Assembly (NCBI GenBank): GCA_020631735.1
Contig: CM036168.1
Location: 97,692,932 to 97,756,931 of the forward strand
DNA from: Saccharum officinarum
Taxonomy: Eukaryota > Streptophyta > Magnoliopsida > Poales > Poaceae
Length of the DNA stretch: 64,000 nucleotides
Reading direction: 5' to 3'
Below are positions 44,429 to 55,203 of the stretch, piece by piece. Each line of letters begins with the position of its first letter. The stretch's first letter is position 1. The notes beneath the pieces are model-generated. The model was not told the DNA's origin. It ran no database searches and saw only the letters and a list, made by a program, of their open reading frames with translations. The position numbers and the translations under genes are program-made.

Positions 44429-46329
44429 TTGACGCGCGACGGGAGTCAGGGGGTTTGACATTTTGACTCCGCCACGACGCCGCCGGCTGAGTGGACGCCG
44501 CAGCTGCTCGCGACTCGTCGTCGTCCCTTTGGCCCTGCGCCGCGGTGGTCGTCGCCTCGTCGCCCTCCCGACTCCCCACAAGTCCACGACGCCGACACAC
44601 GCCGCATTGCCGCAGCAGCGCTAGCAGGACTGCAGGAGCACTGCCTAGAGCAGTACAAGTGTACAACCTACACGTTATTTCTTCAATCTCCAATATTTTG
44701 CCCTTTTTTTCTGCGCATGGTTTTGTTAGGTTCAGATTCAAATTGACTAGATGTAATTTCTTAATTAGGTAGCAATGGTTTGCGTGAAATCTCTGTCTCG
44801 CCATTCATTTTACAAAACAAAACGAGATGAGATGTTTGGGAAAAGGAAGATCCTTTGAGGCTCCTCCAATACTTCAGCTAGGTGATTTGGAACCCTAAAG
44901 GCAAGAAGAAAGTGAGGAAGCAGCAGCAGCAGCTCACTTAGATGAGTTGGATCACCAAACACAAGGAGAACAAGAAGCTGTAGTCGCAAGTGAGTTGGGT
45001 GATCTGGAACCGCAGAGACAAGAAGACCAGGAAGAAGCAACGGGAATAGCAGAAGAAAAGATGCGGAAGGAGTAGGAGGGATTAGCAGGATGTCAAAGAT
45101 GCAGAGTAGAGTCGAGGCTAATTGTTAGGACGGATCAATGTATTATGCTAGTACCATATAGAAACTTAAAGCTCGGACGGCTTCATAGTAAGCATCCATT
45201 GTTTGACTGAACATACTTCCTTTCAGGATTAGCAGTAGGAGCTAAGTTTAGATGTCTGTCAAGTTGGCCCCCTACATTTTTCTCACCCTCCATCACTGGC
45301 TGTCAACACAATGCAGCCTAAATGAAAAACTCAATTCGTGGTTCTTCTTTTTGAGTCAAGATTTGTGCAGGTCCACCTCACATCATTCGCCCCAGGCATC
45401 AAAGGCCATGTCGATGAACATGCCCAGCGTGTCAGAGCAACGCACTTGGGCTCTCCGAGGCGGCCATGAGGTCATGGTCAGCCGGCGACAGGAACTCCGA
45501 CCTCAGGCTGGGGTAGGCAGCTGGATTGGCGTCGCCCACACCCTGTGGGTCAAACTCTGATGCACCGTGTGCCCACAGCTGCGCGCTTGTCTGTCCTGCT
45601 CCCAATCAAAGGAGCTCCGTACTGAAGGAGTCTAGAGATGACCTTCAGAGTTCAGAATTCAGATGGATAACGAAGATGGAGTACGGGTTACTATGTCTAG
45701 AACTGGAAATTTGCATAAACACTTTTAGATATACAGTTCCATTTTTTAGTAACCTAGCAAAAGCCTAGATCGAGGATAACTGAGTCCAAGAAATTGCACA
45801 TAATTTTAAAACAGGGGTATCAGTTTCAGGGTTCTCTAATTTGAAACGACGATTTATATATTTTTACAGCAGCGCAAAACTCATACAGCATATCATGCTA
45901 TATATTAATATATAAAAGCAACAAACAAAGAAAAATAAAAATCAATCTTTCTCTAGGGGCAGCCAAAATCACAACCGTATCCGAGAAAAAATCAAGATAA
46001 GTCTCTAAAATCATTTCTGTAGTAGTGATGATGTCTACATATTTGTAGGGGCGACTTGTGTGCATGTTTGTAGGGGTGAGTTGCTTGCCTGTATGTGAGT
46101 ATCTATGTTCTTTATTGTGTTTTTTTAACTCTTTTTTTACTTTGACTTGATACAATTCTTTAACTTAATAGATAATTTGCAAAAGTAATATGCATAGTTT
46201 TCTTTTTGGAATGAGATGTTTAAATTTCTCATATTACTATTAATAAATTTCTCATATTACCACTAAAATATTCAAAAGACCATAGGGTTTTTCTTTTGCC
46301 GGTCTAAAATGAATAGAAAAGTGATTGAT
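44429..46329. other. Intergenic with a decayed coding-like repeat
   Basis: A block at 44840-45075 is described separately. The remainder contains no gene or RNA I can support. Confidence 0.45.
44840..45075 (+). other. Degenerate coding-like repeat, Glu/Gln-rich
   Basis: In one forward frame the motif LGDLEPQRQEE occurs near 44880 and again near 44998, separated by an alanine run and a related HLDELDHQTQGEQE segment, so the DNA repeats with a period of about 56 bp. A TAA interrupts the first copy and a TAG ends the frame at about 45075. No start codon or promoter is evident. It may be a decayed gene fragment; I recognise no family. Confidence 0.35.
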
Positions 46330-46554
46330 CGGGTTTAGGATACATAGTCGACTATCAAGAGGGGCAATCACGGTTAGCTCGGGAATCAAGTGCCACTAGA
46401 TCAATGTCTTGAGCATATGCATTAGGATCTAGTAGAGAGCTAACATAACGCCTTGAAAAATATTTATGAAATGCTAACACACATGCACATAGTGTACACT
46501 TGGTGGTGTTAGCACATTTGTGAATGCGGTGGAGTTTGAGCGGTAGAGAGAGTT
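46330..46554 (+). mobile_element. LTR fragment related to 25401-27258, opposite orientation, cut by the gap
   Basis: The stretch GGTGGTGTTAGCACATTTG to GGCGGTGGAGTTTGAGCGG-like sequence matches the reverse complement of about 26800-27010, including TGCTAACACAC and GCGGTAGAGAG. The fragment ends at the first N. In the complete LTR the CpG-rich GACCGGACGC array would begin shortly after this point. Confidence 0.75.
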
Positions 46555-46654
46555 NNNNNNNNNNNNNNNNNNNNNNNNNNNNNNNNNNNNNNNNNNNNNN
46601 NNNNNNNNNNNNNNNNNNNNNNNNNNNNNNNNNNNNNNNNNNNNNNNNNNNNNN
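46555..46654. other. Assembly gap of 100 N
   Basis: Exactly 100 N, the conventional filler for a gap of unknown size. Open frames that run through it are meaningless. Confidence 1.
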
Positions 46655-47470
46655 GTGTGGGGAGGGGCCACGATGCGGGGAAGGCGCCGCACCGCTGAGG
46701 AGGTGCAGAGGCGCCGGGAGGGGCGTTGTGGCCAGGGCGTCGAGGCACGGGAACACGGAGGCGCTGCCGGCCGGGGAGAGCAGGGTGTGCAGTGGGCATT
46801 GTCGTGGGGAAAGAGAGGCATCGGGAGAGAGAAGACCGCCACGACCCGTGAGGAAGAAAGAGGAGAGGTCGAAAAGAAAAACAAAGAGAACAACAGAAGA
46901 GTATAATGGTCATTTTATCTTTTTCATCAGTCAGGAGAAGTTGTTTTACCAAATGGTTCTAGATTTACCGTTTCACCGGTGAAGCTGAACTATACCAAAC
47001 ATGCCATTTCTCCATCAAGAGCTGATAGGTGGAGGTTCAAAGTGCTGCAGTTTAGGTCTCTTTCTCGCTCCTGGGCCCTGGGGCCACTTATTGTGTCCAA
47101 TAAGGTTGCAATCTCACAATTCTATGCATGAATGAGACTAATAAAGAGAAAATTAACGAGGTTCAGTTACAAAGATCCATGCAACGAAAGCAAGAAAGGC
47201 ATGGTGTACAATCTACAGAGATGCCCATATGCAACATTCCTTCATGTGACAAAAAAAAACAGATGCCTACGCAATCACGCAATTTAGGACGTCCTAGTAC
47301 GCCGTTTGTTTTGAGCGGAGGGTGAGGATACTTTATTTTTGTTCGTTGCGGTAACCTTGGTTACCAGACTTGCTGTTTGTTTTGGTGGACTCTTCTGCTT
47401 AATGAAAACGCGTCCAGGGGCGGGCGTGATCGCGAAAAAAAGCAATCTAACAATTTATCCAGCATACGTT
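46655..47470. other. Intergenic right of the gap
   Basis: The first 200 bases are GC-rich and purine-rich and do not continue the LTR on the other side of the gap. I see no gene before the duplicated reductase exons. Confidence 0.45.
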
Positions 47471-47877
47471 CTAGATGAGTCCTTTGCTCCTGAGACAGTC
47501 CACAATGTCCCTGATAGTTTTGTCAAAGGGAGTGAAACAAACACCCAAACTGATCAGTTTCTTGGACGGATACTTTGACCTCATCACCCATCCTTGCTCG
47601 TCCTTATGGATTCTGATGTGAAAACAAGAGCTTAGCATATGCGAGGAACTACACCTGATGAGAAGACGTCATTTCTGATAGCTGCATCACCTGTGAACTG
47701 GGAGCTCAGGGTAAAGATCAACAAGTTTATCGGTGAGATCAATCATCCGTTCGATGGACTCAAGGCATAAGTGGCGTCCTTGTGCCCATGGGTTCTCGTA
47801 CAGCACTATGAGAGATTGTGCTACATCTCTGACATCTACACTACCAATGTGGTAGGCGTCCATGTCAAGTCTCTCAC
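47471..47877 (-). pseudogene. Two-exon remnant of a duplicated CCR-like reductase gene
   Basis: Exons at 47877-47691 (187 bp) and 47612-47471 (142 bp) match exons 5 and 6 of the neighbouring gene in length, phase and splice sites. Both are open: the first carries [19 protein letters not shown] and the second ends LRSKGLI followed by TAG. Nothing resembling exons 1-4 (nucleotide-binding and catalytic parts) is present upstream, where only about 330 bp separate it from the end of the intact gene. It is a head-to-tail partial duplicate that cannot encode an active enzyme by itself. Confidence 0.85.
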
Positions 47878-48205
47878 CTGCATGCACATTGCACAGCGTG
47901 CAGTGCACTCTTAGAATTAGTTAGTTACTACTCCGTATAGTAGTATGCTTGAATTGTGTAAAGCAGTCAAAGTTTTGGTCTTAGACGGCAATATCGCAAC
48001 AAAGGAAAAATGTAAAAATGAACAAAGGGAAACAAAGGAGAAGAAAATAGAAAAAAAACACGTCATTTAGAAATGTATTATTTGCGTTCTGGCAGTTTAT
48101 TTTCACCTTACAACAGTTTTTGAACAACACATTTTCACATTCAGCCAGCTGGATGAGATACTCGATATTTCTCTAATTTTCCTCTGAAGAAATCCGCGTG
48201 ACGCG

Positions 48206-49698
48206 CTAGATGAGTCCTTTGCTTCTAAAGCAGTCCATAGTGTCCGCGATAGTTTTGTCCAATGGAGTGAAACGGACACCCAAATTGATCAGTTTCTTGG
48301 AGGGGTCCTTTGCCCTCACCACCCAGTCTTGTTTGTCCTCTTGGATTCTAATGCGAAAAGAAGATATCAGCAAGTGAAGACCAACGCGCAACCGGCGAAA
48401 GGTCTGGTGGTGTTCTAAGAGATGCATATATCACCTGTAAACTGAAAATTCAGGGTAGAGATGAGCAAGTTTATTGGTGAAATCGATCATCCGTTGAGAG
48501 GACTCCAGGCATAAGTGGCGTCCCTCGGCAGATGGGTTCTCATACAGCACTATCAGAGACTGTGCAACGTCTCGGACATCAACACAGCCAATGAAGAACT
48601 CGTCCATGTCATACCTCTTCCCTGCCAAGGTTAATTGTACTCTTAGAAAAAAGAAAACGTACTCATACCAAATGAGCTTCAAGCTGAAGCCTGTGTTGTT
48701 GCAGTGCAGATGACTGACCTTCAATGATCTGAAGAAACAATTGGAGACTAGCCATGATAGAGGGCGTCAAAGTAGGGCCCAACACCAGAGCTGGATTGAG
48801 CACAACGAGCTGCAAACCTGCGTTTTCGGCGAAGTCCCATGCAGCCTTCTCTGCCAGTGTTTTAGAGACGTTGTACCAAAGCTGCCACGACATGTAATTA
48901 GCACAGTCCTAACTCCTAAGCTTACTACTAATACACTGAATGTCTGAACTGGATCGTGCATGCAAGTAGCTAGCAATTCTATTAGGATAAATCTGTCAGT
49001 GTGGAATGGACCTAAAAGAAAACCATGTACCTGAAGTTTCTTGAGCTGCTCAATGTCGGCCCAGGAGTCCTCGTCTACGACCTTGTCAGCAGGCCACTCA
49101 GGATTTGGTACCATGGCCGTCTGCGATGACACCATGACAACACGGCCGACTCCGCAGTCTTTCGCGGCGCGGAGGACGCTGAGCGTGCCCTTCAGCGCAG
49201 GCTCCACCAGCTCATTCTTCAATCAAGCAGCGGAAACACCAATTTATCAGCACGGATTTTTCAACAGTGTCTGATTAAATATGGACAAGGATCGAATTGC
49301 CTCGGGGTCTTGTGTAGGGTGCAGGATGACCGGAGAAGCAACGTGGAAGACGCCGCGGGCGCCCTCGACCGCCGGCCGCACGGAGTCGGGTTCGAGGAGG
49401 TCCATCTGGAACAGCCGGAGCCGCGAGTCCGCTCCATCCAGGGCCTGAAGGTGCTTCGTCTCGCTCTCGTCCTCTGAACGAACAGACAGTTTCCATTCGG
49501 TGAAGCGAGCGCAGTGGCAGGCATGCGCGCGAAGGTAATAAGGAAACAGAGAGATCAAAGAGCATGTCACGCACCGAGGTTCTTGACGGTGGCGTGGACG
49601 GTGTAGCCGCGACCGAGGAGGAGGCGGACGAGCCAGGAGCCGACGAAGCCGCTGCCTCCCGTCACGCAGACGAGGCTGCCGCCGCCGTGAGATGCCAT
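48206..49698 (-). CDS. Cinnamoyl-CoA reductase-like NAD(P)-dependent reductase
   Basis: Six exons on the minus strand, 49698-49575, 49473-49301, 49216-49031, 48881-48719, 48621-48435 and 48347-48206, join without a break into 324 residues. The N-terminus has the Rossmann motif [18 protein letters not shown] catalytic YNVSK (Tyr-x3-Lys) opens exon 4 and the upstream [10 protein letters not shown] strand supplies the Ser. This is the extended short-chain dehydrogenase layout of cinnamoyl-CoA reductases and dihydroflavonol reductases, cytosolic enzymes of phenylpropanoid metabolism. The CCR signature NWYCY is absent (LWYNVSK instead), so it is a CCR-like enzyme whose substrate cannot be told from sequence. 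Intron 2 has a GC donor (GAG|GCAATT). A two-exon duplicate lies just downstream. Confidence 0.9.
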
Positions 49699-50167
49699 CG
49701 CGACACACGACAGACAGGGGAGCTCAGGTAGTCAGGTAGGTGTGCCGTCTGCCGCTGTGCTTTACTCAGGAAGGCAGAGACAAACATGTGCCGCTCTCAG
49801 TGGTCAGTGCCCGGCACACACACCATGCCCAACCGACCAAGTGCACGTTTGGCGCGTGGCGAGGCCCACGGGCGCGTGACGACGCAGGCAGCCGCACAAC
49901 CAACAACAGGCATACAACAAGTGAACAAGGGCTGTCTACCTCTTATGACTTATCCGAGTGCTGTGGACGCCAGTTATTGGAGCCGTGGAAAATTACTGAA
50001 AACAGCACATCAATAATCGAGTGTTTCAGTCGAAGCAAACACCCGAATTAGCAGCCAACGGACAGATGTTATGTTTTTGTTTTGTGGATTGTCCATTCCT
50101 TCATAACATGCGGCCCGTTGGCTAAAAAGGCCAGACGGACTGTGTTGTGTCAAGATTAATCTATATA
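49699..50167. other. Promoter side of the CCR-like gene
   Basis: Sequence upstream of the CCR-like start codon, up to the Helitron end. I see no clear TATA box or other element. Confidence 0.4.
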
Positions 50168-50196
50168 CTAGCTGGTCCCCCGCGCTTCGCCGCGGG
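50168..50196 (-). other. Helitron 3' terminal hairpin and CTAG end
   Basis: Stem CCCGCG/CGCGGG with a 6-base loop, then seven bases and CTAG. The following host base on this strand is T, as required for insertion between A and T. Confidence 0.7.
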
Positions 50197-51733
50197 ATGG
50201 ATTTTGTTTGGCTGGTACGCACGCCTACAATACATAGATCCTTCTTAAGAGTAAAGAATAGGTTGGCTGTGTAACACATACATATGGTCATAAAAAAAAC
50301 ACATACATATAGCCAAAGGAATAACAATGAATCTGAGAATAGATACTTATCATATGGGAAACAATACACAAGTCACCTGTAACTGAAAACATGAAAAATG
50401 TAGGCCAATATACAACTATGAATCTGAGAGTAGAGAAGGTGTCATAGTGAGTTCTCTGTTAATAGAAATAGCATCCTTTATCCGAGGACGTTGTGATCGA
50501 AGACAGAAACTGCTGCATTCTTGAAGCACGACACCTCTATAAGTTAGAAGACCTTCGAAATCATTGGGCCAAACCAAAGTAGGCTGCATCTATATGTTGA
50601 CATAAATGGACAGTATTAGTAGTAATCCTAACTGGAAAACTATGTGGCGTACTGTACTGTACATGTTCATGGATACTGAAAGCATGTCATTAGTGCCACA
50701 CACTGATCAGCTTCATGATCATTTTTTGAAATTTGGATAAGAAAATTCATTACCTGATCTCAGAGGAAGATGGTATGGGCACCCGAAACATACAGTGTCG
50801 CTCGTGCCTGCATTCCCTTGACTAATTAGATGCTGTGAGAAATATATCACTGTAAATTAGGGAAGAAGATAAAATTACAATTGAGGAGCATAATGATATA
50901 ACATTCATTGACCTCAATATTCATAAGTTCTTCTGCAAATAGTAAATAATCTAGACGTTAAACATTTAAACATGAGATCCATCACTGTAACTTCAGCGAA
51001 GCAAATGAATGGCCACATTGGCAGCCTACACCATGTTCATGGCAAAGCAACATTGCAATTATTAAATGGTAAATCATTGACAGCACAAACTGTTAGTATG
51101 AGACAAAAAATAAGAAATATTTGTGGACCAGATAGTATTGAGAGTATCTGGGAGATTTGTAACAGGACAACGGCGATAGTAACCATTGTGTTTGGTTACA
51201 TAATCTATCGTAATGTATCATCGACACTTGTGAATGAAAAATACACTATATAATACATACGTAATAATAGAAAATAAAATCATGTGTAATTAAGAATAGC
51301 ACATAGATAAATAGATACATATATAAGAAGCTCAGGAATATGACATTAACTGAGGCATGCACCGGAGGCTTTAAAGGTAGGTTCAATTGATGATCAAAGT
51401 CCTTACCTCCTCCTTGTCGATCTTGAAGTATCAAACAAATTTTATACAACGTCTGGTCTTCCTTTTATTGAAAGGCATCCGAAACCCCATCAGCATCCTG
51501 CGTCATTCCTTCAGTTGTTCCTGAAATTAAGCATTCGAAATTTATATATAAGAACCTAATCTGAGCATATCAACAGAAACAGGCACTATGAGGCAAAAAA
51601 TCCTAACAATAACTGAATCATTTTTTGCATCTTTTCATCTCAAGTCTGGTTGTGAATGGCTAATTGGAAAAGAAAAACACAAGAATTCCCAAGTGCACTG
51701 AACTGCTGGCTGCAGATATGATGAATCTTCACA

Positions 51734-51908
51734 GCACCCAAACTGGAGAATGCATGGATAGTCATGATAGCATACACTAAACCTGACAGTGCAGCTATAT
51801 AAAATTGATATGAAACGTCGCAGCACCCAAACTGGAGAATCAATGAATACCCATGATGGGATACACCAAACCTGACAATGCAGCTATATGAAATGATAAT
51901 GCTGTAGC
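51734..51908. repeat. Tandem duplication, 89 bp unit, two copies
   Basis: The unit starting GCACCCAAACTGGAGAAT occurs at 51734 and 51823, with about ten differences. It lies inside the presumed Helitron. Confidence 0.9.
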
Positions 51909-52318
51909 TATACATTTAATTGGGGAAAAAAAGAAAGGTTTGAGCTGCAAGAACAAAGCATGATACTGAAAGTTACTGCTTACACAATCATGAAGCTATT
52001 GAACTCTTCTTTGAAGATCATGCAAAGCTAGTAAGAAAAAATAGTAGCTTATACAGTGGCCGGTCTGTAGGTGGTTGTAAAAGTGTATGGAGATAACTAA
52101 ACTTCCTAGCTGCTGCAGTCATATGGTTTCTGCATGGATCAACGTGAGCAACATCCAGGTGTGGCAATTCTGAGTGGGGACACAAATAGTAAGGCAGTAA
52201 GGCACAAACTCTTAGTGCGATACAACTTGCATTCCTTGGTTTAGCCATCATTTGGAACCTGAAAGTGCATTGGATATCTGGAACACGGAGACAAAACCAG
52301 AGAAGGATTAATACTTGC

Positions 52319-52683
52319 CTCTTGAAAGCTTTGGCGAAGAGGTAGCAACTTCCCCTCTCAGTTCCAGTGAAAATCAACTTTTGCTTAATCACCGAGGAGG
52401 TCCAATTCCTGTTAAGTTGAACAGAAAGTGATGAAATAACAAATGAAACAGACCTAATTTAGGTTGATATTTAGAGGAAGGAACTCGCTTTCTTCCAACA
52501 ATGACTCCAATTGCATCATGCATTATAGTGCGTGCAAGAGCCTCGATTGAATGGGTCAAAGCGGCACTGAACAGAGACCGAACTATTGAAGGATTGGAAC
52601 AGACGTCAACAACTGAATCAAGCACTTCAACAAATCCAAGCTCAAAAAGTTTATCAGATTCATCGAAGACAAGGTATTCCACA
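52319..52683 (-). pseudogene. Captured DEAD-box RNA helicase fragment, RH57-like
   Basis: Exon-like piece 52683-52488 encodes motif II as DESD (VEYLVFDESDKLFELGFVE) and the following region with motif III as SAA where the family has SAT, then IEALARTIMHDA. A second piece, about 52391-52319, encodes IKQKLIFTGTERG and then shifts frame by one base. The splice donor after the first piece is destroyed (AAAG|CGAG). The DESD form and the flanking residues fit the plant RH57 / yeast Rok1-like helicases that act in ribosome biogenesis. N- and C-terminal exons are absent. The fragment lies in the same orientation as the Helitron that surrounds it. Confidence 0.8.
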
Positions 52684-53001
52684 CTGCAAAAGGCAGTTCT
52701 GTTATTCAGACTATGCTTCATAACTTGTGTGAGCAGGAGTACTCATTAAGCTGATTTGCTCACGCTTTACAGGTTCGGTTGGAGTTATAGAGCCAAACAT
52801 CACTGAACCAAAGACTTAATTTATGCTGAACAACAAATACGGCGTGGCTAAGAAACAAATCAATCATTGACATTCATGTAACCTGCTTGTGCCCATCGCT
52901 CACACAACCTACAGGGCTCCCTGGTACTCAGATCTGAAGGGGAAAGGAAAAAATGACAGGCGCCTCACGTTGGTTGGCACTGGAGATGATAGAAGCTGTA
53001 C

Positions 53002-53364
53002 CTACGCCACCGTCAGGAGGTCGGCGAAGTAGCGGAGGACGGTGGTGTGGGATTTGACGACGGGGGCGAGGCAGACCTGGCGTATTTGTCGGGTCCTCAT
53101 CCACGTGGGCAGCCGCCGGCCCGCACACCTGCCGGAGCCGCATCGGCCATCGCAGGTGGCGGCAGGTCCGGCCACCGCACCTGCCTGTATCCGCCGAGGG
53201 AAGGAAGAGGAGCTAACGCGATTCGTCATGCAGGGCCAGGCGCCGCGTTGGCCGGCCCTGGGGGAGAGGAAGTGTCGGCGGCCGGGGAGAGGAGAGAGGA
53301 GAGGAAGCGAGGGAGCAGGCGGAGGCACCGTGCCGCTGGCCGGGGAGAGGAAGAGAGAGGCCAC
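53002..53364 (-). pseudogene. GC-rich exon-like fragment, not recognised
   Basis: An open frame of 120 codons starts MASLFLSPASG and has a Ser/Pro/Arg-rich N-terminus that could be an organelle transit peptide, ending in SHTTVLRYFADLLTVA. The GC content is high like a grass first exon. I do not recognise the family, and no partner exon is evident. It may be a second captured gene piece in the Helitron. Confidence 0.35.
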
Positions 53365-53419
53365 CGAGCGGGGGTTGCAGGCGGAAGCAGCGACGCGATG
53401 GGGATTTTTTTTTTGTTTT

Positions 53420-54207
53420 ACCGGACCGTGCAGATAGGTCGAAGGATCAGCTGCAGACGGGGAAAGGATAAGGTCCTGTTTAGTTTCTAAAAAAATTTGT
53501 GAAATTTTTCAGATTTTTCGTCAAATCGATTCTTCAGACACATGTATAAAGTATTTAATATAGATAAAAAATAAAATTAATTATACAGTTTAGACGAAAT
53601 GGATGAGACGAATCTTTTAAGCCTAATTAAACTATGATTGGACACTAATTAACAAATAACAACGAAATTTGCTACAGTTTTATTTTGCAAAATTTTTTTG
53701 CAACTAAACAGGCCCAAGGCAGGGTGCAGCTAGAAGCTTCCGGAGGCGGTAAAGACGTGGCCACATCTGCTGCGCTGATATAAAATGGATGGCTGAGGAA
53801 CTGTTGGTGAAATAGTAAAACATGGTCGTGGTCTCAAAACTACCGGACCATGAAGATAGGTCAAACGATCAGCAGCAGATGGAGAAAAGGATAAGGCCGG
53901 GTGCGGCTAGAAGCTTTTAGAGGCGGTAACGTGGCCACATCAGTGTTGATAGAAAATAGATGGCTGAGGTGAGCTAAGAACTGTTGGTGGAACAGTGGAA
54001 TAGGGGATTGTAGTCTCAGAAACTACCGAACCGTGCAGATAGGTCGAAGGATCAGCTGCGGATGGAGGAAAGGATAAGGCCGGGTGCGGCTAGAAGCTTC
54101 TGGAGGCGGTAAAGACGTGGCCACATCTGCTGCGTTGATAAAAAATGGATGGCTGGGGTAGGCTACGAACTATTAGTGAAACAGGGGAATCATGGCCTCA
54201 GAAACTA
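53420..54207. repeat. 183 bp tandem repeat, three copies, first interrupted by a MITE
   Basis: Units start ACCGGACCGTGCAG (53420), ACCGGACCATGAAG (53842) and ACCGAACCGTGCAG (54025). Shared landmarks are AAAGGATAAGGCCGGGTGCG, GCTAGAAGCTT, GGCGGTAA, ACGTGGCCACATC and ATGGATGGCTG. The first unit contains the MITE at 53473-53715; without it, it has about the same length as the others. Confidence 0.92.
53473..53715. mobile_element. Tourist-like MITE inserted in the 183 bp repeat
   Basis: It begins GTCCTGTTTAGTTTC and ends GCAACTAAACAGGCCC. The uninterrupted sister repeats show the empty site as GATAAGGCCGGGTG, so AAG (or AAGG) is duplicated at the insertion (53470-53472 and 53716-53718). Confidence 0.85.
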
Positions 54208-54552
54208 AAGATCTGTATGATTTAAATCTATAACTGTTTCTAAAAAATCTATAACTTAAATATTAAAAAGATAAAATTTCTTTTCTTTTTTTTGTTTGAA
54301 CTGTCTTTCTTATACATTCAGTCTAATAAATAACTCGGTTCTAAACTATGGATCGATCAAAAGCCCCCAATGGCTCCGTGATGGACTCCTATTCGATCGT
54401 TTACCTATGCTTCTGTTCTTCCCAACCACAAAAGATTTTGCCTCGTTCCTGTTTTCTTTTATCTATCCTGGTCCCTTTACGAACTCAAATACAATACATC
54501 CTATCAATAAATTGGACATGAATTAACTTAAATCAGACATCGACCAGACTAT

Positions 54553-54670
54553 CCCCCTGTTCGGCTGAGCTTATCAGCACGGCTTATCAGCCGTGGAACA
54601 GTATTTTTCTCTCACAGCAAATCAGCTACAGCCGGCTTATAAGCCAAAAAACAGCCTGCCGAACAGGGCC
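54553..54670. mobile_element. Short MITE with CCCTGTTCGGC ends
   Basis: The ends CCCCTGTTCGGCTG and, reverse-complemented, GGCCCTGTTCGGCAG are inverted repeats. Inside are AGCTTATCAGC and GGCTTATAAGCC blocks. It belongs to the same broad type as 30670-30783. The target duplication is ambiguous. Confidence 0.7.
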
Positions 54671-55203
54671 TATAAAATATTACAAGGCATTGACATAGCC
54701 ACTTATCAAATCAAATGCACAACAGACTAAATCGAGGAGCAAGAGGACCAGATCAAGCCCACCAGGCCGGACCGATCGAGATAAAATTAAAAGTGCACAA
54801 TGAATCAAATCGAGGCCAGTGCAAAACAAATAGCGACTGCTACATAGAAATCGCCTCGGGCGTACACTCCATACGTGCACCACACTGTCAGCTGACATCG
54901 GCGCCTTTGGTTAACTATCTAGCAAAGGCAAAAAAAAAATACAAGTGCATCTAATTGAGACCAAATCAAAGATCCAAAAGTATGGAAATAGATTGAAGCC
55001 AAGAAGACAAAAAATATCAAGGAGCTAATCAGATCAGTACCGACCGCCGGAAGCATTTAATTGTCTAGACGGGATGTCAAAATTGTTGGTTTAATCAGCA
55101 AAAAAATAAAAGAAATGAAAATTGGGGGCGGGCAGTGGAAAGCGTAAACAAACAATTTGGATACTAATAATAATATACTGATCAAAATAAATGAGTATAT
55201 TAG
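54671..55203. other. Intergenic, nothing recognised
   Basis: AT-rich sequence with repeated AAATCGAGG motifs; no gene, RNA or element boundary seen. Confidence 0.45.

Larger units (their letters stand above)
50168..53420 (-). mobile_element. Helitron, 3' end clear, 5' end not found
   Basis: On the minus strand the sequence ends with a perfect 6 bp stem hairpin (CCCGCG-GCGAAG-CGCGGG, 50196-50179), a 7-base spacer and CTAG at 50171-50168, followed by T. That is the standard Helitron terminus (hairpin, then CTRR, inserted before T). The interior contains a broken DEAD-box helicase fragment and another exon-like GC-rich piece, in keeping with gene capture. I could not find the 5' TC end; the right limit given is where the interior gives way to the 183 bp repeats and is only a guess. 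No Rep/helicase of Helitron type is visible, so it is non-autonomous. Confidence 0.65.

Noticed and set aside
46355..46982. Several frames crossing the run of N
   Set aside because: They depend on unknown bases and have no domain.
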